Part shown: one piece after another, positions 18,853-31,336 of the stretch
How positions within the stretch are numbered: the stretch's first letter is position 1
Layout of the letters: the number at the start of each line of letters is the position of its first letter
Origin: Darksidea phi
Lineage: Eukaryota; Ascomycota; Dothideomycetes; Pleosporales; Lentitheciaceae
Length of the DNA stretch: 64,000 bases
Direction of reading: 5' to 3'
Assembly (NCBI GenBank): GCA_030770425.1
Contig: JASJFT010000087.1
Span: 62,001 to 126,000, forward strand
Notes under the pieces: generated by a model
Told to the model about the DNA's origin: nothing
The model's database searches: none
The model's input: only the letters and a program-made list of their open reading frames with translations
Made by a program: the position numbers and the translations under genes

Positions 18853-21800
18853 TTACCACATATCGTCGTCCCTGCTACTCTGATCCGAATCATCATATCC
18901 ATAATACACCTGTGAGCTCTTGCCTGAGCCCCCCATATAACTTTGACTGTTCGCCACACTATACCCGCCATTCGAGTTCCCATAGTTGGAGTGATGCGAA
19001 TCGCGCGGATCCCGTTGGTTCTTCCGTGAATCGTGGTGAGATTGATGCTGATTTTGCTCCTCATCTGGTAGAGACTCTGCGTCAAGGTTTTCTTGCTGAT
19101 AATTGTTGTTGGCAGAGTGACTGCTCTTGTCTGACTGCTCTTGCTGTTGCTGTAATAGTTAGCCATGATGGTGATTCTGTTAATGGGCTTTACAGACCTG
19201 CTGGTACCGCTGATATTGGGTGAACTCATCCGGCTGGTCTTTCTTCTGTTGCTGCTGCTGCTGTTGCTGCTGTGCAGCTTGACGTTGTTGCTGTTGCTTG
19301 GCCTGCGCAGAAGTGCCGATCTGAATTTGCGGGTGCATTTGCTGTACTTTAGCCAGATATGAGTACATGAAATTGCTCAGCAGGACTTGAGAGTATAGCT
19401 CTCGGCGAGGGTTAGCAAGCTTGATGTGAGCCATGCGGTAGATGGCTCGCTCTTCTAGGATCGAGAAGCGCGTCCAGTTGTAGTCGATGTCGGGTTTAAG
19501 TATCCGGGGCGGTGGATCCGGAGAAAGGCCGCGCATAGAACTCCCTTTCTTGTGATGCGACTCCTTGCCCTCTTTCTTCTTGCCCCCACCAAAAATGGAT
19601 GAGAATAGCCCAGTCTCTTTTTCTTTCTTGGCATCACCTCCCGATGACTTTCTGCTGCTCTCCTTCTTCCGCTCCTCTTCCAACTTGACGCTCTCCCGAT
19701 CCAGAACTACGCTTTCACGACCTCGCCCACTTGTGATGGACGTTTGCAACACATCGAGTCTTGTGTCATCGTGGCCTTTTTCTTGAGGCTTGCTCAGCTT
19801 GTTCTTCACCTTCTTCGCCAATTCTTTCTCTCTTTCCTCTTTCTCTTTCCTGTCACGTTCTTTCTCCTTGTCATCGCTACCGCGCAACCAGCCCCAGCTT
19901 GTTTTCCTTGAACTCCCCTCGGAGCTGTCCTTCTTATCTTTAGACTTCTTGTCCGACTTCTTGTCCTCGGTCGGTATGATGGACAAGGTGTCTATCCTAG
20001 TGTTGCTACCAGGAAGAGCCGACGGGTTTGCAATGAGCTCATCAAAGCTTTGCGCAGGCTTGATTGGGGACGCTTGAGCTGCCTGAGCGTGTCGGTTTTG
20101 CCGGCCTGCGGACGACGGACGTTGATGGTGTTGTGGCTGAGGTGGCTGTCGAGGACCCTGCAGTGGTTGGTGAGCGTTCGAAGGAGGCTGTCGTGACGAG
20201 TTGCGTTCGGGTAATTGCACTTGCTGTTTCCGATGTGGTTCTGGTGGAGGAGGGGTCTCGACAATTTGAGGTACCTGCTGTTGGGGCGGCGTGTAGCCTG
20301 GTAAGGGAGCTGTCGTTCGGCCGTTAGATGCAATTCGTGAATGGAACGGCTTAGCCTGTTGCGCCGTTCTGCGTTCGTTCTGTGCATGTCCGGAAGGGTC
20401 TATCCGTGATACATCATCAGGAGGGCCTGACATCTGTTGCACAGCGGGAGGAGATCGTTTTCGTGTCGGGCGGGAAAAGTTCTCCGGGGCATTAATGGGT
20501 TCAGACTGAACCCTGCTCAGTGTAAGGTTCAAGGAGTCGGGCTCCTGTATTGGAGAAGCAGCCGGCGATTCTTCGGTGTCGGTCTCAGCTTGCCTTGCTA
20601 CTACACCCCGCCGTAAGAGAGGGCCTTGTTTTCGAAGACTACCACGTCTATAGTTGGTGCGCGTAGACCGCTTCAGAGTACCTAGCGCGGCGATCTTGGC
20701 AGGAAGAATAGGAACATCCTCGGTCATGCCACCCTCGCCGTCCGTAACTGAATGCCTCCGTGCTGCGTCGATGCTCATACGCCTGGCCAGAGCTGCGGGA
20801 TCCTCGACGATATGCTCTAGCTCTTGCAGATGTAGCGGTCCTCCGTTGGGCTGCTGTACATCCGAACGTTTCCGTTCTAACCTATCTGCACCGTCTCGAT
20901 ATCCACTTCCGTTGTCAATCTGCCGAGAGAGCATAGACTTCTTCCTCCGCAGGCCACCACCGGAGGCTTGGCGACCGAGAGCGCCATCCGGAGATAAGGT
21001 GTCTGAATCGCCGGAGCGCCGCCTGATCTTATCAACCTTCTCTTCTATAAAGGTTTTAAACTCCTTGGGTGCGAGTTCGGGGTGCAGTCGCGCGGGCACC
21101 CAGAAGAGTTTCGAGGGATCTTCATCCTCAGAGAAGTGTTGCGGGGCAACGGCGGGCACATTGAACGATTTGAACGATGGCAGGTCGGGGTCTGAGGTGT
21201 TCACGTCCATAGACATGCGCCGGATCGCCTGCAGATTGCTCAGTTCCTGGGCCAGGCCGGCGGGACTCGACTCGTATTCGAGGTCATGGAGTGGAAATTG
21301 TTGTGTCGCCGTGTCCGAGTTTGTCCTCGTCAGCGGCGGCGACAGAGGCCCATTGGGGCTCCCGTGGTTGGTGGAAGACGTCCTCTGGGGTATTGCCAGG
21401 TTACCATTGGCGCTGGTGGAGGTTGTCGGCGTGTCGGCGTGTATTTGAGGGCGGAGGGGGGACTTCGGGGGGGCGGCAGGGAAGGGGTCGAAGGGCGACA
21501 GGGCCGTCTCCAAGTTGTCGCCCAGCGGGTTGGGGATGAAGCTCAGCGGGCGCGAGCTGCGCTTGGTGCTGAACTCATCGTCGTGGCCGTACAGGTCGCC
21601 AATGGCCTCGGTGACGTGGTGGTTGTCATCGCTGATGGAGATCTGCGGCGCATGGCCGCGACGCCGCTGCTGCTGGTAGACTCTCTCGAGTTCGCGAGCT
21701 CTTTCGGAGGCCTGCGGGGTGCACAGAGTGCAGGTTAGCATCTGTACAGACGAACGTCGGAATCGGCACTAGAGCGGGTGGTGGACGGGGAGACTGCAGC

Positions 21801-21910
21801 GGAGGTGGAAGACCAGTGTGTCGATAGCAAGAGCAGCGGCGACTCTGGCGTGGTGCAGCGAGGCGCGACGGCGCCCCTACGAGTGTCCGCGTGAAGTGTC
21901 TCACCTGCAT
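18853..21910 (-). CDS. Zds1-like regulator (Zds_C domain)
   Basis: Three exons: 21910-21905 (just ATGCAG), 21711-19198 and 19149-18853, giving 938 aa. In yeast Zds1/Zds2 bind the Cdc55 subunit of PP2A, control mitotic entry/exit and affect polarity. The N-terminus (MQASERARELERVYQQQRRR and GHAPQISISDDNHHVTEAIG) is the conserved opening. The middle is long and disordered, Ser/Pro/basic-rich. The Zds_C motif is near the C-terminus: KPDIDYNWTRFSILEERAIY, MAHIKLANPRRELYSQVLLS, NFMYSYLAKVQ. A Gln-rich run and a low-complexity His/Asn/Ser tail follow. The intron at 19150-19197 has a GTCTGT donor, a CTAAC branch and a CAG acceptor. The ORF's own ATG at 21741 lies inside the first intron. Confidence 0.88.
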
Positions 21911-22680
21911 TATGGATGCTCGGGGGAGGCGTGACAGGAGGGTAGGAACGCGGGAGAGAACTCGGGGTCATCGAGGCACGCGGCGGGCTGGCGAGGATCA
22001 AGCGCAGCAGTAGGGCTAACAATAGAGGCGATCATGACCCGGCGAGCGTCTGGCGGGCGAGAAGGAGTGCTGGTGGCGGAGGTCAGAGGATGTCTACATA
22101 GGAAATCCTCGCTTGTGCCGATTTGGCTTGGTCCACTACGCGCCGCCACAGGAACGGAAGGCACCACAACCCCCCTCCTTCAACGCCCCGTATGCGGATA
22201 CGAGCCATGACATCTGGATGCACGTCCGCTTCGTCACTTGTCCATATCAGCCTGCATCCGACGCCCCCTCTGCCGCAACACGTAGCCCAGCCGTTCGCCC
22301 GCCGTGTTTCTTTTATTTTCTTCCACACAGCGTGGCCTCTAGCCCAAGACATGTACAGACCCCACGATGACCTTCGCTTGCACCAAATCTAAGCGCCCGA
22401 AAGGGGACCTACCAACGCCCAGACCAGCGAAGGCGCGCCAGGGACCGTCTCCGATCGAGCTCTTGGCTCAGGAGTCGGCGTAGCACCAAAAATTGACGCC
22501 GCAGTGGAGCTGACATCATGCCCATGCGTGCAGTAGCCAGGAGACTTGTCGGGTGGCCCAACCTTGCGGCTAGTGGAGGGTAGATTATTTATTACACACT
22601 ATTGCTATATAAACCGTGCACACCATCGCAATATGCAGCTTCATATGCGTCTATAACATAGCGAGTGGAGTGGAGGGCGA
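21911..22680. other. Intergenic, Zds1 promoter and Miro 3' side
   Basis: Holds the 5' leader of the Zds1-like gene, with upstream short ORFs such as an ATG at about 22037 that runs to a stop just before the Zds1 ATG, and the 3' flank of the Miro gene. No independent gene is supported. Confidence 0.5.
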
Positions 22681-24649
22681 TCAGGAGGTTGCCCACACGC
22701 GCTTCCAAACAAATAATACGGCTGCTGATGCGCACGCGATAACGCCCACGGTTAGATAGATTCCCATGTTATCATAGGCTTCTTCCTCCTGCTTCGGGAA
22801 GGCGGTCGAGGGGTATGTTGCACACTCGGCCAGCTAGAGAGGGTCAGTACCCGACGGAAGATGATGTATATGCACATGTACGTACATGGACGAAAAGCTC
22901 CGATATGCTGTCCCACGTCGCACTGACATGCAGTGGCGCAGCCATGTTCAGCGCGCTTGTGTATTCGTCGGGCTGCTGTTCGCAGCGCTGCATCGTCTTG
23001 TCCTGGTCCGCCTTGAGGGCAGTATATACGGCCGGGAGGTCGTCCAAATGGGGATATTTCTTCCGCAGGTCGACAATGTGTGCGAAGCTGTCAGGATCAC
23101 TGGAGTCGTAGGTGTAGCAGAGCAGATCGCACGCGTCTAGCTTCACCTGATTCTCCAGAATGGCCGGTTCCAGCTCACCCAGCTCTTCGAGGATAAGATA
23201 GCATTGCTTACCGCCTTTCAGTTCCACGCTATTGACGGCGGACCGGGGCTTGATGGTCGGATGGTAAGTATGAGTAAAAGGCCGTTGCAGGAAGGCCGAC
23301 AACAACGCGCTCTTTCCACTGCCACTAGAGCCGAGGACGTAGCAGAGGAAGACGTTGCGCTCGACTCGTCCTGGCTTCTTCCGCCTCTTCCGTGCCTTGG
23401 TCACCTTCAGCGCATTCGTCGTACCTCCTCGATCACTGCTCTCGAAACCAAGATAGGCTAGATATTCAAGGGTAGTGTTTGGTTCCTCAAAGGTCGTCAT
23501 GCTCCACTGCGCCAGCCATCCCTGTAAAGTGATATGACCGGCTTCGTTCCGCACCGTGCATGACGGAAATGCCGAATCGACCCATGAAGTTGGGACGCCA
23601 GGAGTAGGCGCAAATAGATTGGCGAGCTCCTTGTCGTTCAAGCCGCCATCGTTATCCCTGTCGAATTTCAGGAATAGGTCCACAAAGAACCGATATCCGG
23701 CCGGACTAAGCTCGGCCGAAGAATACTGAGGCACGTCGAATTTGGGGTGCAAGAACGTGTCCTGGAGACTCAGGCTGTCGGTGTAATGGAATTTTCTTAG
23801 GATTATCCAGATCGTTTCATGACGGCCTTTCTCGGCAAAGATTTTGTTCAGCAGAAGGAAACCCTTCTCGTCCATTCCATGTTCACTAGTCGATCCGGGA
23901 ACAAATCTTTCGATGGATCGCTTGATGTTGGCCAGATCGTCCCCGCCCAGCGGCTTTTCAAAGCACTTTAGTTGAAAGTCGTGTATTTCCTCATCGTTCC
24001 AGAAACCGTCCTTGTCCTTGTCGCAGAGGTGGAACACTCGCTGCAGCGCGGCCACGGCAGCAGGCTTGAGCGCATTTTCCTTGGAGTCGTAGAGCGGTGC
24101 GATGGGGTGGGTGACGGCCTTTTGGCAGAGGAATACGACCTCGTTGATGTTGTGGTGTTCCTTTGCGCTGGTTCGGATGCACGAGTCGATCTCCTTGAAC
24201 TCGCTCATCACCGGCAGCATCTCCTCGGCCACCACCTGCGACGTTGCCGCATTGGATGCGAGGTCCGACTTGTTTGCGCACAGCACCACCGGTACATTCA
24301 CTCCCAGCGAGCGAAAGTAGGGCATCCAGAAGAGCGCCACCCGCTCATAGCTATAGTGGTCTGAATACACCAGCAGTATAACGTTCGATTTGCGGAGCTC
24401 TTTTCGAAGAGCATGGCGCTCATGTGGTAGCGCCGAGGTGTCGACGATGGTAGTGGTGATATTGTCGGTCGGCGGCAGTGTGACCTGCGGGAGGACGGGC
24501 TGGATCTTCGCCGTGACAAAAGTGTCCTTGACGAGAGACGTGATGATGGAGCTCTTGCCGACTCCTTCGTCACCGCACACACAAATTCGGACTAGAGAGG
24601 TCAGCCCCGAGCAATCGTGCGGGTTGGTCTACCGCCTACCGGTGGTCAT
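22681..24649 (-). CDS. GEM1: Mitochondrial Rho GTPase, Miro/Gem1
   Basis: Three exons: 24649-24640, 24591-22886 and 22833-22681, giving 622 aa. Miro is a tail-anchored GTPase of the mitochondrial outer membrane that controls mitochondrial shape, inheritance and contact sites. Order of parts: N-terminal GTPase (G1 [10 protein letters not shown]4 NKSD), EF-hand 1 ([12 protein letters not shown]), EF-hand 2 ([12 protein letters not shown]), C-terminal GTPase (G1 GSSGSGKS), then a single transmembrane anchor ([18 protein letters not shown]) followed by KRVWATS. Exon 1 supplies only MTT plus one base of Val. The last exon supplies the membrane anchor. Both are invisible to a plain ORF search. Length and architecture match the family. 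Confidence 0.96.
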
Positions 24650-25180
24650 TTCGGATGCGCAGTGTCTGCATGGCTAATGCATGTCAGCCTGGCGGGACTT
24701 GTTCCAAATCCGGGCTCCCAAAGGGGGGAAGGAAGGATGTCAACCGCACATGTGATGGTGGTTGGTCGCAAGGTTGGAAGGATAGAAGCGATGAAGTGAG
24801 CGCCAAGCCAGTGCCAAGACTTGCACGTGTGCTGCAGGGAACATTGAATTAACCCCACAGCGAACGACTCGGGAGAGCTAGTCGTCGCCGCTAGGACCGT
24901 GAGGCTGGAGCATCTTCTGCCGTCTCTTCGCCAAAGACGCACGCCGTAATACTCGGAGCGCGATTGAATCCCGGCCATCTCAAGCCGTGCTGCATGCTAG
25001 TCCGACCTCTCTAACTGCCATCCCATCACCCCGCGCCGCTGTCCGCTGTCACCGCTGTCGTGGTGCTTCCAATGATCTGAAGGACCCGTCCTCCGGCCCT
25101 GCATTTTGGCCGAGAGCGCCTTCAACGGCCGTTGATTGATTGCGACTCGTCTCGGGGCATATTGCGCCGTGTCTGCTGCC
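24650..25180. promoter_or_regulatory. Divergent promoter, Miro / CreC
   Basis: A 531-bp region between divergent starts. It is GC-rich with no recognised gene. No specific site is claimed. Confidence 0.45.
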
Positions 25181-27480
25181 ATGTTGTGAGTCTCCCGCGC
25201 TGCTGGATCCGTCCAGAGCGTCCAATCACGCCCGAAGACACTACATTGCACGCGTGAAGCTTGACTGACATGGGCTTCACCTCGCAGCGTCCTCCCACCA
25301 CCCCCGCGATATCCAGCCGCTGGCTATCCAGGCGCGCCCGGTGCAGGCCAGCTTATTGAAACGAACAACACCCTCGCGCATCCCACTGGGCCCGAGTACC
25401 AGTTAGTCGTGGGAGAAGGTACTGTTCCGCTCCCAGTTCCGTGCATGTAGCTGTGCGCTTACGCTGGGGCATCATGCTAGGCACCTACGTGCTCAAGGAC
25501 GACCTCCATCTAGCCACGCCGCCCCCGCACCCCTCCGAAGCGCCGGTACATAATCCCAATCCGCTTGCCACTACCATATCGCCGCCGAGCGCGGGGACCA
25601 AGCTATCCATCGTCGTCCTCGCGCCGCGCCAACCGTCCTACTCGCGACTGTACAGGCTTGATACCTCGGCCAGCACGCGGTCGCAGGTGCCGCCGAGCAT
25701 TCAAGAATCCCTACATGAGACGAACAGTCAGGCGAGTGATTCGGGCTCCTACAGCGCAAATGGTATCGCACCGTCACCGAAGGAGGGGACCGCCCCTGCA
25801 TTCGGGTCGGGGAACCCGTCGCTGGCTGTGCTGAACGGCAAAGATAGCAAGGATCCGCTGAAGAAACGGAAACCCAAAAGCAATATTGTCAAGAGCAATT
25901 CGTCATTTGTCTCAAGAGTTATTCCTCACGAAGCTTTGTCGAAACGACTGCAGGAGCACAACCCCGACGGACTGTTCGCTTTTGCGAATGTCAACCGGGC
26001 GCTGCAATGGCTCGACCTGAGCTCTCCCACGAAAGTCAGTCCACCGTCCTTCTCGCCAAGAACCGCAGGCTGAAATTCCTTAGGAAGAGCATCTGACCAA
26101 GATATTGTTCACAAAAGCGCACGCGTTATGCCATGATGTCAATCAGCTCACCAAAGGGCCTAATCATATCGACATCATCATGGGATTTTCAACAGGCGAC
26201 ATCATCTGGTACGAGCCCATGTCGCAGAAGTATGCTCGGCTAAATAAGAACGTAAGTGCACCGTATCACTGAGGAGTACTATCAAACTTAGTAATCTTTC
26301 AGGGGGCGATCAACGGGTCGGCGGTGACGGACATCAGGTGGCTGCCGAACAGCGAAAATCTCTTTCTGGCAGCGCATACGGATGGGAGTCTGGTCGTGTA
26401 TGATAAGGAGAAGGAAGATGCGCCATTTGTTGCCGAGAACCAAGCTTCCAATGGGGAGCCGACGCCGTCGGAAACGGAGAAGAAGGCATCCCTTGTGGTG
26501 AAGAAGTCGGTCAACTCACGGAACCAAAAGGCGAATCCGGTGTCGTTCTGGAAGGTTTCGAATTCGAAGATCAATGCGTTTGCCTTCTCGCCGAACTGTC
26601 GGCACATTGCAGTCGTTTCGGAAGACGGGTCGTTCCGCATCATTGATTTTCTCAAGGAACAGTACGTATGCAATGTAGAAGGCTAGGCCGTTTCTCACAC
26701 GCGACAGACTGCTCCACCAATACATGAGCTATTACGGCGGCATGATTTGCGTGTGCTGGTCGCCGGACGGCAGGTACATCGTTACAGGGGGCCAGGACGA
26801 CCTTGTCTCCATCTGGTCGTTGGAGGACAGCATGCTCGTGGCGCGCTGCCAGGGTCACAATTCGTGGGTCACGGCGGTGCAGTTCGACCCATGGCGGTGC
26901 GACGAGCGCAACTATCGGATAGGAAGTGTCGGTGAGGACTGTCGGCTGCTTTTGTGGGACTTTAGTGTGGGCATGCTCCACAGGCCTCGAGCAGCGTCTG
27001 TGAGACAGCGAAACAGCATCACTTCGGGCACCATCAAGATGCAGCGGTCTCGCACGGACGGGTCCACAACGCGGCTGCGGTCGAACTCGAATCTGACCAG
27101 CGGCAGTCTGCTTGACGAGGAAGAGATTGTGCATCCGGTAGAACCCCGGGCGCGAACGGCGATGCTGCCACCCGTCATGGTGAGTGAATGGCGGCTTGTT
27201 GCTGCATGTCTTGATTTGCTAACGGCAGGTTCCAGGCCAAATCAGTCGACGAACACCCGCTGTGCTGGTTGGGGTTTGAGGAAGATTGCATCATTACGTC
27301 GTGCAGCAACGGTCAGTGAAGGATGTCTTTTTTTTTGCCTGAACCGATAAGCTGATACGGATGATTTTCGCAGGCCACATCCGCACCTGGAACCGCCCAA
27401 CAGAAGGCTCTGGGAGCGACGACGCGCCCTCGACGACTTCTGCCAGCGCGGGCGCGAACGCAGGCGCGGGCTATCCGTGA
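25181..27480 (+). CDS. creC: CreC-like WD40 protein (catabolite repression, WDR20 family)
   Basis: Eight exons: 25181-25185, 25288-25418, 25481-26034, 26084-26251, 26303-26661, 26708-27179, 27236-27311 and 27374-27480, giving 623 aa. CreC stabilises and activates the deubiquitinase CreB, and the complex is needed for full carbon-catabolite repression in Aspergillus. The N-terminus [20 protein letters not shown] and the segment [20 protein letters not shown] match CreC as I know it. WD repeats follow ([55 protein letters not shown]). The C-terminus is an Ala/Gly-rich tail. The first coding exon is only ATGTT. All junctions keep frame and use GT..AG. Confidence 0.93.
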
Positions 27481-28262
27481 GGGAAAGGGGTGAAAGGAGG
27501 GAAGGAGGGGGCAGGCAGCATTCCCGCACATGTGGTGTTTGGGAGAGATGGGATGGTTCCGGCATTGTCCGACCTTGACATGTGCGCGATGCATCCGTCG
27601 TCATTCAGCCCTACGCAGGGGGTGCAGTTGTACAACAAGCAGGACTATGCTATGCAAATTTTCTGCATGTTTCAAATCCTCACGAATGCGCTGACTGCCG
27701 TCCCATGTCCCGGCGCGTTACGCTCGGGGCGAGGCCGGAGACCACGACGGTGCGGCGGGGAACAACGGCGTTGGCTCGGGCCGAGCTGCAATCGATAGCA
27801 GGGATGGTTGACGTGAGTGACAGCAGTAGAAACCGGCGTCAGGCCATCAGCCGCTCCCGGGACTCTTCTTCGCTAGACTTTCTTTGTTGCGCCTTCGCCA
27901 TCGCCAATTTTCAAGACCCGCACCTCGCGCTAGCCCGCCATGACATGTCCCCTCGTTCAGCGTCGACTGCCGTCGGCCTGCATAAGTCAAAAGCCCCCTC
28001 TGGCGCTCCATCCCACGCCTCCAGCTCGATTTTCCCCCACGCCCAGCTGAGCTCCGCGTCCCACGATCCTACCTTCACGCAAACCCTCAGCCACTCTCGC
28101 AACCTTGGCCATACAGCCTCTCCGCGTATACCGGCCTAGTCAGCCGTAGCCCCCCGTTCGCAAGCCTTCTCGCTCCCCGATCGTACATAGGCGCAACCTT
28201 CCCCGTCCCTGACGTGGTCATGGTCTTGTTCCTTTGGTGATTCTTGTTCCTCTTTTTGCAAC
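27481..28262. other. Intergenic between CreC and the arrestin gene
   Basis: Both genes run in the plus direction, so this 782 bp is the CreC 3' UTR plus the arrestin promoter. A long open frame at 27582-28139 starts at GTG and has no protein-like conservation. I do not call it. Confidence 0.5.
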
Positions 28263-30087
28263 ATGCCTCTTCCCGGCGTCGTCTTTGGCAGAAACGCTGC
28301 ACCCATTCTGGAGGTCAAGTACGTGCCCACCTGCAAAGGAAGCTGTGTGAACATTGAAAGGTGCTGATGCCCACAGGCCGGATTCGCCGTTTGTCGTCTT
28401 CTATGGAGAGTCGTCGGAAGCGCAGGATGCAGAGCTCACGGGCAAGCTCGTGCTCACCAACTCCGAGTCCATGTCGGTCAAGAGCATACGGATGACCTTG
28501 ACGGGCATGCGCAAAGTCTCGTAGGTCGAAATAGCATTGCGCAGCTACGAAGCCTTCTAATACCTCCGTAGGTGGCACACAATCAACACCGTCACCCCGC
28601 AGCCCATATCGCAGAAGCAGAGCTTCTTCCTCGAGACCCTCACCCTCTTTCCCGTCGACGGATCCAAGAACAAGCCACACAAGATCAACGCAGGCGTGCA
28701 CGAGTGGGAGTTCAAGTTCAAGATGCCAAGTGGACTGGAGGAAAGCGTCGAGGGGCTTCCTACGAACTGGATCGTCTACAATCTGAAGGCGACGGTCGAC
28801 AGAGGATACATGAGCAAGCCTCTGACTGCCTCCTCGCACATCAGGGTGATCCGGACGCTGGGCCGAGATCTCCTCGATTCCGTGCCCATGGAGCAGATCA
28901 ACGAGGATATTTGGGCGTCAAAACTGGCCTATAAAATCACCGTGCCGCAAAAGAACTACATCATTGGAACGTCCATCACGGCAGACTTCGTCCTGATCCC
29001 GTTACGGAAAGGAGTTGAAATCACAAACATCAAGATGGAACTTATCGAATCACGCCAACTTTTCTGTGACTATGCGGGGCGGCGGTTATCGCATCAAGCA
29101 GATTCGCACGTCGCGGTGAAAGAGAGCAACATGCCAGGCGATTCGGAAAATCGTGTTCCGGAGGGAGTGGAAGACACCGATCAGCTCTTCGACGAGTGTC
29201 ATCGCTTCTCCATGACGTTAGATCTGCCCAAATCATTGAAGAGCTGCAGGCAGTCTGTCGACACGGAAAATATCCGCATTTCCCACAAACTCCGCCTATA
29301 TGTGAACCTGCTGAATCCAGAAGGACATACTAGTCAACTTCTGGTCAAGAACCATGTGCATCTGTTTATATCACCAAATCTACCCCCCGGCGAGGACCAG
29401 AGCGTCTTAGTCGACCCGAACGTGCTGAATCGGCAAGCAATTCAAGACGAAGTGAACCAGAACGCACCGCCAACATATGGCCTCCATCAGCTAGACTCTC
29501 TGTACAACGACATCGATCCGAGCGGATTCGTGACACCGGGCGGACACGCGAGCGTGGCGAACAGCGGTGCAAACACGCCATTTTACGCTCATAGTCGGTC
29601 AGGATCGGAGGAGAACCTACCCTCTCTAGATGCGGTCGCAGGCGGTGCCTCCGCAACAGCCCTCCAATACCGCCTGCAGAACCTCAACCAGAACCAGAGC
29701 AGCTTCAGCACGCGTTTTGCGCCATCCAGGCATCAATCGCATCACTCCTCTGGGGGTAGCACCCCACACTCGTTACCCGACGATGTTAACCATCTTCCGC
29801 CAACTAACTACTTCGCTGGCGGCGATTATGACATGGAAGCTCTTGCCCGAACACCCTCCTATAATACGGCTGTGCGCACCCCCGCTCGAACTCCCATCTC
29901 GGAAGACCTGCCCAGCTACGAAATCGCGACCTCTAGACCGAGTAGTCCTAGCAGGACTCCCTCAACTCGCGACACGGCACCGAGTCCTGCTAGAAGTTTG
30001 GACACGTTGAGAGAAGAGACGCAGAGGAACACAGAGATGAATAGTCGGAGGCAAAGTCCGACGAGAAATGGTGATGACGGAAGGTAA
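28263..30087 (+). CDS. Alpha-arrestin, CreD-like HECT ubiquitin-ligase adaptor
   Basis: Three exons: 28263-28318, 28377-28520 and 28572-30087, giving 571 aa. The arrestin_N half (about 15-170: FVVFYGESSEAQDAELTGKL to LKATVDRG) and arrestin_C half (about 190-330: KLAYKITVPQKNYIIGTSI to ISHKLRLYVNLLNPEGH) are intact. A PPTY motif (NAPPTYGLHQLDSLY) follows, the kind of PPxY site that binds WW domains of Rsp5/HulA ligases. A Ser/Thr/Pro-rich tail with many likely phosphosites completes it. CreD in Aspergillus is an arrestin that counteracts the CreB-CreC deubiquitinase, and yeast ART proteins direct endocytosis of nutrient transporters. Fungi have several paralogues, so the exact orthologue is uncertain. 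Confidence 0.87.
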
Positions 30088-31336
30088 TTACCCAGTGTGC
30101 ACCCATCCATACATTCGTGCATTTTCTTTTTCTTCGCACCTCACCCAGCATCTTCATCTTAGCGCGGGGTTCGGCTGCTGATCACTTCCTTCTCTTTAAC
30201 TCTATTTATTACGTTCATATACTTAATACCCCTGCTCTCCAGCCCTACACACTCTCTCCGACTCACACCAACTTCGTCCAACTCGTCTACTTCATCCAAC
30301 TCCGCTTCGTCAAATTCTTCGGCGTACCTATCACCACCACCGTTTTCGCTTCGGGGCCGCAGCTCTTCTCGCTCACTCTCATCGCGCAATAATACGGGAA
30401 CAAGCAATATACATCCGACACTAGGCGAACGCCCGGCTTCGAGCCATAGTATTCGCGAGACTTTGGACAAGATGGCGGGCTTTCGGAGGGCCTTGAGACA
30501 TGTTGGATGAAGTTCAACCACAAATGACTTGGTATCATTTGTACGGCGCGGGACCGAGCACTGTATGCATACCACCCATCATTATGTCCTCGCATCACGG
30601 CCGCATTATAGGTCACAACGTTATTCTAAACGAGCATGGAAAGCTCTGAGGATGGTATCTTTTAGACGAGGGAGGATCGTATTAGGGCGGAACATGTCAG
30701 TATTCATGCATCGACAGCATTGGTGGTTGTTTTTCTTCTTCGCACAAGGCGTTTCCCTTCTTGGCGCCAAGTGGGGTGTGTTCTACGGGTCAAGCTGGTT
30801 TGATAGATTTTGGGATACCCTCAGGCGTGCGCAGGGCGCTTCAGCGCGACTCTTCATATTACCGATACCGGCCTGTTAGACCTTACAGAGCGTAATACCC
30901 ACTGACTTCATATTCACCTGTCGCCCGCATTCAACGCTTTCACACCCAACGTTTATGATGCAGAGGACGACTAAAATGGATGTGATTGCGGAATGGCTAA
31001 AGAACGTACAAGTTCAGCCTGTACCGGGTTGCATAGTGTGCACACCCTAGTCCTACACAAGCCCATATAATTCTAAAGTGGCAAAAGAATGCGATCCAGC
31101 CCTAGCACATTTAAACTCCGACCAACACGGCACAAGCATACATAGCCCACGGCCTTGCTCGCGTCGTCTGCTAGCGTTCTAGGGGTTGACGGCAGAGGGG
31201 ACATGTCCGGCCGGGGTCCACGAACCTCGGAGTAAAGTACAGTGTGGTGATGTGGGATGCTTCTCCATTGCCGTCAAGGAGCAATACTACTAGTTGATTT
31301 GGCGGCCGTTCCGGCGGACGTGCCCACCGCAATAGA
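30088..31336. other. Intergenic, convergent 3' ends
   Basis: Lies between the arrestin (+) and GH18 (-) genes. A 116-codon frame at 30529-30879 starts at TTG and is probably chance. Nothing else stands out in about 1.2 kb. Confidence 0.5.

Noticed and set aside
20654..21448. 264-codon plus-strand ORF opposite Zds1
   Set aside because: Antisense shadow of the Ser/Arg-rich disordered part of Zds1. No family features.
27582..28139. 185-codon frame between CreC and the arrestin
   Set aside because: Starts at GTG and has shuffled low-complexity content. It fits UTR/promoter better than a gene.
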